This document shows, in pieces, positions 23,495 to 64,000 of a DNA stretch of 64,000 nt. The position numbers and the translations under genes are program-made. Position 1 is the stretch's first letter. Every line of letters begins with the position of its first letter. The notes beneath the pieces are model-generated. The model saw only the letters and a program-made list of their open reading frames with translations, was not told the origin of the DNA and did not search any database. The DNA is from Amaurobius ferox (Eukaryota > Arthropoda > Arachnida > Araneae > Amaurobiidae): NCBI GenBank assembly GCA_951213105.1, contig OX578152.1:99864568-99928567 (forward strand), read 5' to 3'.

Positions 23495-25515
23495 GTGCTT
23501 GGGCCCATTTCGTCTTTGACTTCTGGTTGGTTGGTTCTCTAGCACCGACGAAATGGATCCAGCGTATCCTCGAAACAGCTGTATACTGCATTATTATTTT
23601 TAACTGGTGTGGGATATGTTTCTGATCTCACAGCGCTTAAATAAGTTACTTAAATTTTCCTCATTCTTGAGCTATTTCAGTCTTTTAGCAACCTGGATAA
23701 GTTTTAACATGCACGAAGTAACAAAGTGAAAAAGAAAATATTTTAAAACTCCAAGTTCGATTTATTTTATGCGCTATTTTTTTCAAAGAAGCAAATGAAA
23801 AGATTTTGGAAAGGAAAGCAGATATCAATCTGTAGGGAAAGTCACGTTCTGACCATATATTTTTCTCGCTTGCAACTAATTTTACAAAACCCATCAATGC
23901 AATGACAGGTGGAAATGCCCTTACAGTTACTAAATAACCAACCTGACTATAGACAGGAGGTCAACCTCTTTTTAATAGGCGTGATTCACGGCCTTGTCCC
24001 TGTTATTAGGTCACAGTGAAAGTATTGTAGTGACTTAACATCACTCAGAACCACAGATGGGAACGCTGCTTGCTTGCTGATATGTTTTATCTCTGAACAA
24101 ATGATTGCTACATCCTGAAGGATTATATTTTCAAGATAGTATGTTATGGAATAAGCTGAAAGGTAAAGATCTGTTGGAAGCAGTAGTTATTGACGAACGA
24201 ATAAGCAGGAATATCAGGTAGCGCCAACGGAATTTAGTTGAATGTGGATTGGATTTTGGAAAACTAGGATTTGTGTCATAATCAGGACGTTCTGTTCTAT
24301 TTTGACCAAAAAGGACTTTGACGTTGCCTATTATGAAAAAACTTGCTAATGATTTTAAAATTGCTATTAATTTTAAGTACTTACTGAGATAGAAGGAAAT
24401 TTCATTTATTTGAGTACAATTATACAGAGAGTAACAAATAATAATAGAGTGGCAATTTATAATTCACTTAAATTTCATAGAATGGTGTGACAGGTGATTT
24501 TTAATACTTTAACGTTTGGACTTTTTATGTAAGTTAAATTTTTATACTATTTGATGATTAAAAGTCTTTTTTAAAATATAGATTTATAAATTTGAAATGG
24601 TCTGAAATGCAACTGGAAAAACTTATATTAATTGATAATTGAAAGCTTTTCCCAAAGTATAGATTTGTTTTAAGTTTGGAATGCTTTGCATGTAACTGTA
24701 ATAAAATATACGAATTGTTTATTGACAGTCATTTAAAAGATTTACAGATTTAAAGTGTCGGCATTCAACTGTAATTTTTGTAATGCTAATTGGTGAAAAT
24801 CTTTTAAAAGAAGATATTTATAGATTTGAAATGGCCTACATGCAACTGTAAAAATTTTTCACCACTTTGTGATCAATTAAAAGAATGTGGAAATTTGTTC
24901 TAAGAAATGTATAAGGATACTCTGAAACAAAGGTCTACTAGCTACCATTTTGGAATTCTTCTGTACTTCCTGAAATTCTTCTGTACTTAATTACAGAACG
25001 AGTATTAGCTAATTTCAAATTTATGCAATAACTAACTGTAAGTGATATTTTTCTCCCAAATAATCATTTATATTTACATAAATTCTGTATTACAAAGCAT
25101 AACTGTACGTATTTATATTCAAAGAAACTTTTAGAGGTCGCTCGATTTCTTTTTGTGTTCGAAATTTTCATCCACGGAAATATTTCGAATACGGACATTC
25201 TTTTAATTTCCATTGATTATGTATGTCATGTCAAATCTGTAACTGAACAGAAAAATTTAAACGCATTTCATAGGTTTTTATCAGCATTATATGTGATATT
25301 CAGTTTCATAAGGAATTATTTTTTTTTACAGTTGCAAACGTATAATTACGTGCAGCTTCGTTCTTTGGAAAACAAAAATAATAATAAATAGATAAAATAA
25401 AGCAGTAATTGTGGTACACTTGAAATTCTTCCGTCCTTAAATTGAGAACTCTCATCATTTCAAGAGATTTTGTGGAGTTGCGTTGAACGTTCTCAGGAAC
25501 TTTTGGAAAGAATTT
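23495..25515. other. Region upstream of tetraspanin exon 1
   Basis: No dispersed repeat of the families named here is seen, which is unusual for this window. 24520-24900 contains degenerate units of about 110 bp (ATGCAACTGTAAAAA, AGATTTGAAATGG). It may include the promoter or upstream non-coding exons, but I see no clear TATA or initiator. Confidence 0.35.
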
Positions 25516-25519
25516 TACC

Positions 25520-62709
<37,190 letters not shown>

Positions 62710-63145
62710 AGATACCAACCCCATTCAGAAAATTTTCGTCCGGAACCCAGGCGAAGACAGCGAAAGTGGACGAATTCCTGAACCATTCGAGATGAACTGT
62801 GTGAATCTCGGAAGAGTGATTCGTTCTTGAATCGCCCCGAATCTTCGAACTCTGTGGTCATCTCGCATAATACGATTTCGTACTTGACATGAAAAACTGA
62901 GGTGTATTTATCTTTTGTATAAAACTTGTTTGTTAGTTTTAGTTGCACGTGTGTGATTCCTTAGTTCGTGTTTGATTGCCTTGTGTGTGGTGCTATAACT
63001 TGATTCATATGCTGATGCGAAATTTCGACGCCAAAATGGCAGTATTATTTATGTAGAAATCAGCAGTGTCGATGTAATGTGTGTTCTAAGTTTATATTTT
63101 TAAAAATTAAAAAGTTGGTTACTAATAAAGTTATGTATTCATTCT
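62710..63145 (+). other. Tetraspanin 3' untranslated region
   Basis: Sequence from the stop codon to shortly beyond the AATAAA at 63124. It contains no dispersed repeat recognised here. The next repeat copy begins only after a run of C at about 63239. The 96-codon opposite-strand frame at 62658-62948 shows no recognisable domain. Confidence 0.65.
63124..63129 (+). promoter_or_regulatory. Polyadenylation signal
   Basis: AATAAA 415 bp after the tetraspanin stop, followed within 25 bp by a T-rich stretch (gactttttttc), the usual layout of a cleavage and polyadenylation site. Confidence 0.7.
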
Positions 63146-63264
63146 GAGACTTTTTTTCATCCGTCGCTTTATTTCCTTTCCAACTAAATTTATTTTAAAA
63201 TACTAGAATGCATGAAGCTCAGATCTTCACTAAGCACTCCCCCCCCCCCCCCCCCGTAAATAAT

Positions 63265-64000
63265 AAAAAATCTGATGTGGGCAACACATGACTTTCCTTA
63301 TATAATGTAATGAATTTACTACTTTTACAGTAAAAAAAAGGTTTTTCTTACAGTAGATACTAATATTCTTTCCAAGATATTGAATTTTCAACCATTAGTC
63401 GTCATTTTCATTGATTTAGCGTCATTTTTATCCATTTGGCCAGATTTTCGTTAATTTGGCAACATTTCAAAAAGTCGCCAAGTTGGCGACATTCCGCCAA
63501 ATTCGTCGCCAAAATCTCGCCAAGCGTTATGGACACATAAATAAGTGGTTCTTACAGCAAATTAATGACTATTGGCGTTCAAATACAAATGTATTACTCA
63601 AAGTATCTTTTTTCATGAATGGAACGACCTAGATCCACGAGAATAATGTCACCGAATTTATGGCATGGTATTACATATGAACAGTGAACATGTTTCTCAA
63701 TAGGAAATTTTTTTTTTCATTTTATATAACTTTTTGATAATTTTTTTGAAAAATGTGCAATATCTCAAGAACGGTTCGTGTTAGCGTTCTAAAATTTATG
63801 TCAATCGTTTTCTAATGAAAAATTACATAAGAAATGTCTATTTGCGTAACTTTATTAGTGATTTTGATTTTTTGACGATTTTTTCAAAATTTTATTCGAA
63901 AATTTAGGGGGGTTCTGAACATTCGATTATGTATAAAAACAATAAGCTTCCAGTGTTCATAGATTCTGAATTTCATACCAAATTTGGTTTCAATCGGTCC
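63265..64000 (+). repeat. Family A dispersed repeat, cut by the window end
   Basis: TCTGATGTGGGCAACACATG onward, with the TCGCC block at 63400-63530 and the AACAATAAGCTTCCAGTGTT segment. It starts about 135 bp after the tetraspanin poly(A) signal and runs off the edge. Confidence 0.7.

Noticed and set aside
24144..24224. Short frame MLWNKLKGKDLLEAVVIDER as a possible exon
   Set aside because: Only 26 codons, ended by a stop, without convincing splice sites or a known family.

Overview
This is eukaryotic, strongly A+T-rich nuclear DNA with long introns, dense layered transposable elements and very little coding sequence. I infer an invertebrate, most likely an arthropod and perhaps an arachnid. 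That rests on the tetraspanin type, the Tc1, Penelope and Helitron remnants and the AT-rich repeat landscape; no marker here names the species.

The one clear protein gene is a tetraspanin on the + strand, in eight coding exons: 25520-25618, 40915-40977 (exon from 40906), 42825-43016, 47337-47411, 51082-51177, 52455-52628, 54231-54314 and 62662-62709, with a poly(A) signal at 63124. Every junction is phase 0. The product is 279 residues, or 243 if translation starts at the internal ATG at 40915. All four membrane segments, the CCG motif and six cysteines in the large loop are present. Inside intron 2 lies a short signal-peptide plus leucine-rich-repeat N-cap fragment (42220-42510).

Layout. 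1-8.3 kb: dispersed repeats, a 5S rRNA-like sequence fused to a SINE (3824-4220), tRNA-like modules and a 46-bp tandem array (4.7-5.9 kb). 8.3-11.7 kb: a repeat copy split by a 2.5-kb Helitron-like element. 11.9-13.9 kb: a hAT-like element with an 8-bp target duplication. 14-17.5 kb: mostly unassigned, with an intact SINE. 17.8-23.5 kb: dispersed repeats, including four copies of one family in alternating orientation. 25.5 kb: first tetraspanin exon, then a TG/TA-rich tract. 27-40.9 kb (intron 1): further repeats, palindromic MITEs and two more Helitron-like elements. 41-63 kb: the remaining exons, with introns holding a Tc1 fragment, a 25-bp minisatellite, (AT)n tracts, a piggyBac-like MITE, a 2.1-kb inverted repeat full of tRNA-like modules, and a Penelope-like remnant with a GIY-YIG domain and a hammerhead-like ribozyme.

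No CRISPR array, operon or other prokaryotic feature was seen. Most of the interest is in how the mobile elements are built and nested. The strongest oddities are the 2.1-kb tRNA-module inverted repeat in intron 7, the 5S-SINE composite, the Helitron with a paralogous empty site in the same window, and several target-duplicated insertions of only the last 55-60 bp of a SINE.
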